Shown here: positions 12,438 through 12,446 of the stretch, piece after piece | How positions within the stretch are numbered: position 1 is the stretch's first letter | How the letters are laid out: each line of letters opens with the position of its first letter | Assembly (NCBI GenBank): GCA_040307135.1 | Contig: JAWRKD010000140.1 | Location: 1-12,446 of the forward strand | DNA: 12,446 nucleotides | DNA from: Aminidesulfovibrio sp040307135 | GTDB lineage: Bacteria; Desulfobacterota; Desulfovibrionia; Desulfovibrionales; Desulfovibrionaceae | Reading direction: 5' to 3' | Translations under genes and position numbers: made by a program | Notes under the pieces: generated by a model | The model's input: the letters and a program-made list of their open reading frames with translations, nothing else | What the model was told of the DNA's origin: nothing | The model's database searches: none

Positions 12438-12446
12438 GGGGGGGGG

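Noticed and set aside
1..12446. tRNA, rRNA, CRISPR array, insertion sequence, phage or toxin-antitoxin genes
   Set aside because: No repeat arrays, cloverleaf sequence, transposase motifs or small paired genes were seen; the window is almost filled with recognisable housekeeping genes.

Overview
The window is very GC-rich, with strong G/C preference at third codon positions, short intergenic gaps and frequent GTG starts. No rRNA, tRNA, IS element or CRISPR array is visible. Gene content and order (a stand-alone HisB, a pseudouridine synthase fused to dephospho-CoA kinase, and a dnaJ/cbpM/clpB cluster) suggest a GC-rich free-living proteobacterium. My best guess is a Desulfovibrio-like member of Desulfobacterota; this is inference from gene style, not a database match. 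The window looks chromosomal and mostly housekeeping. No gene-free stretch exceeds 300 bases.

Layout. (1) 1-2148, plus strand: the last codons of an unidentified gene, a terminator hairpin that includes its stop codon, then a tightly coupled trio of hisB, an uncharacterised lipoprotein and hisA. Both junctions are 4-nt ATGA overlaps, and a strong terminator follows. (2) 2157-2921, minus strand: a lone WaaE/LgtF-type family 2 glycosyltransferase convergent with hisA. (3) 3177-5232: pyrimidine uptake and salvage. The uracil permease uraA (plus) and uracil phosphoribosyltransferase upp (minus) face each other across a near-perfect two-way terminator. (4) 5391-7741, plus strand: a fused RluA-family pseudouridine synthase/dephospho-CoA kinase, overlapping by 4 nt a rhomboid protease with a C-terminal CxxC tail. 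(5) 7742-8293, minus strand: a secreted two-BON-domain protein whose stop codon abuts the rhomboid stop codon. (6) 8442-12437, plus strand: a proteostasis operon of CbpA-type J-protein, CbpM modulator and ClpB disaggregase, closed by a UUCG-loop terminator. The window ends in nine G's right after that terminator.

How the parts work together. HisB and HisA catalyse non-adjacent steps of histidine synthesis. UraA imports uracil and Upp converts it to UMP. CbpA/CbpM/ClpB form, with DnaK encoded elsewhere, a protein-disaggregation set. The BON gene and the chaperone operon have back-to-back predicted promoters, which suggests a possible shared envelope/protein stress response.

I did not find a clearly novel multi-gene defence or mobile system. 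The most unusual items are the RluA-CoaE fusion with altered kinase motifs, the lipoprotein wedged inside a histidine operon, the rhomboid CxxC tail, and the compact divergent BON/chaperone promoter region.
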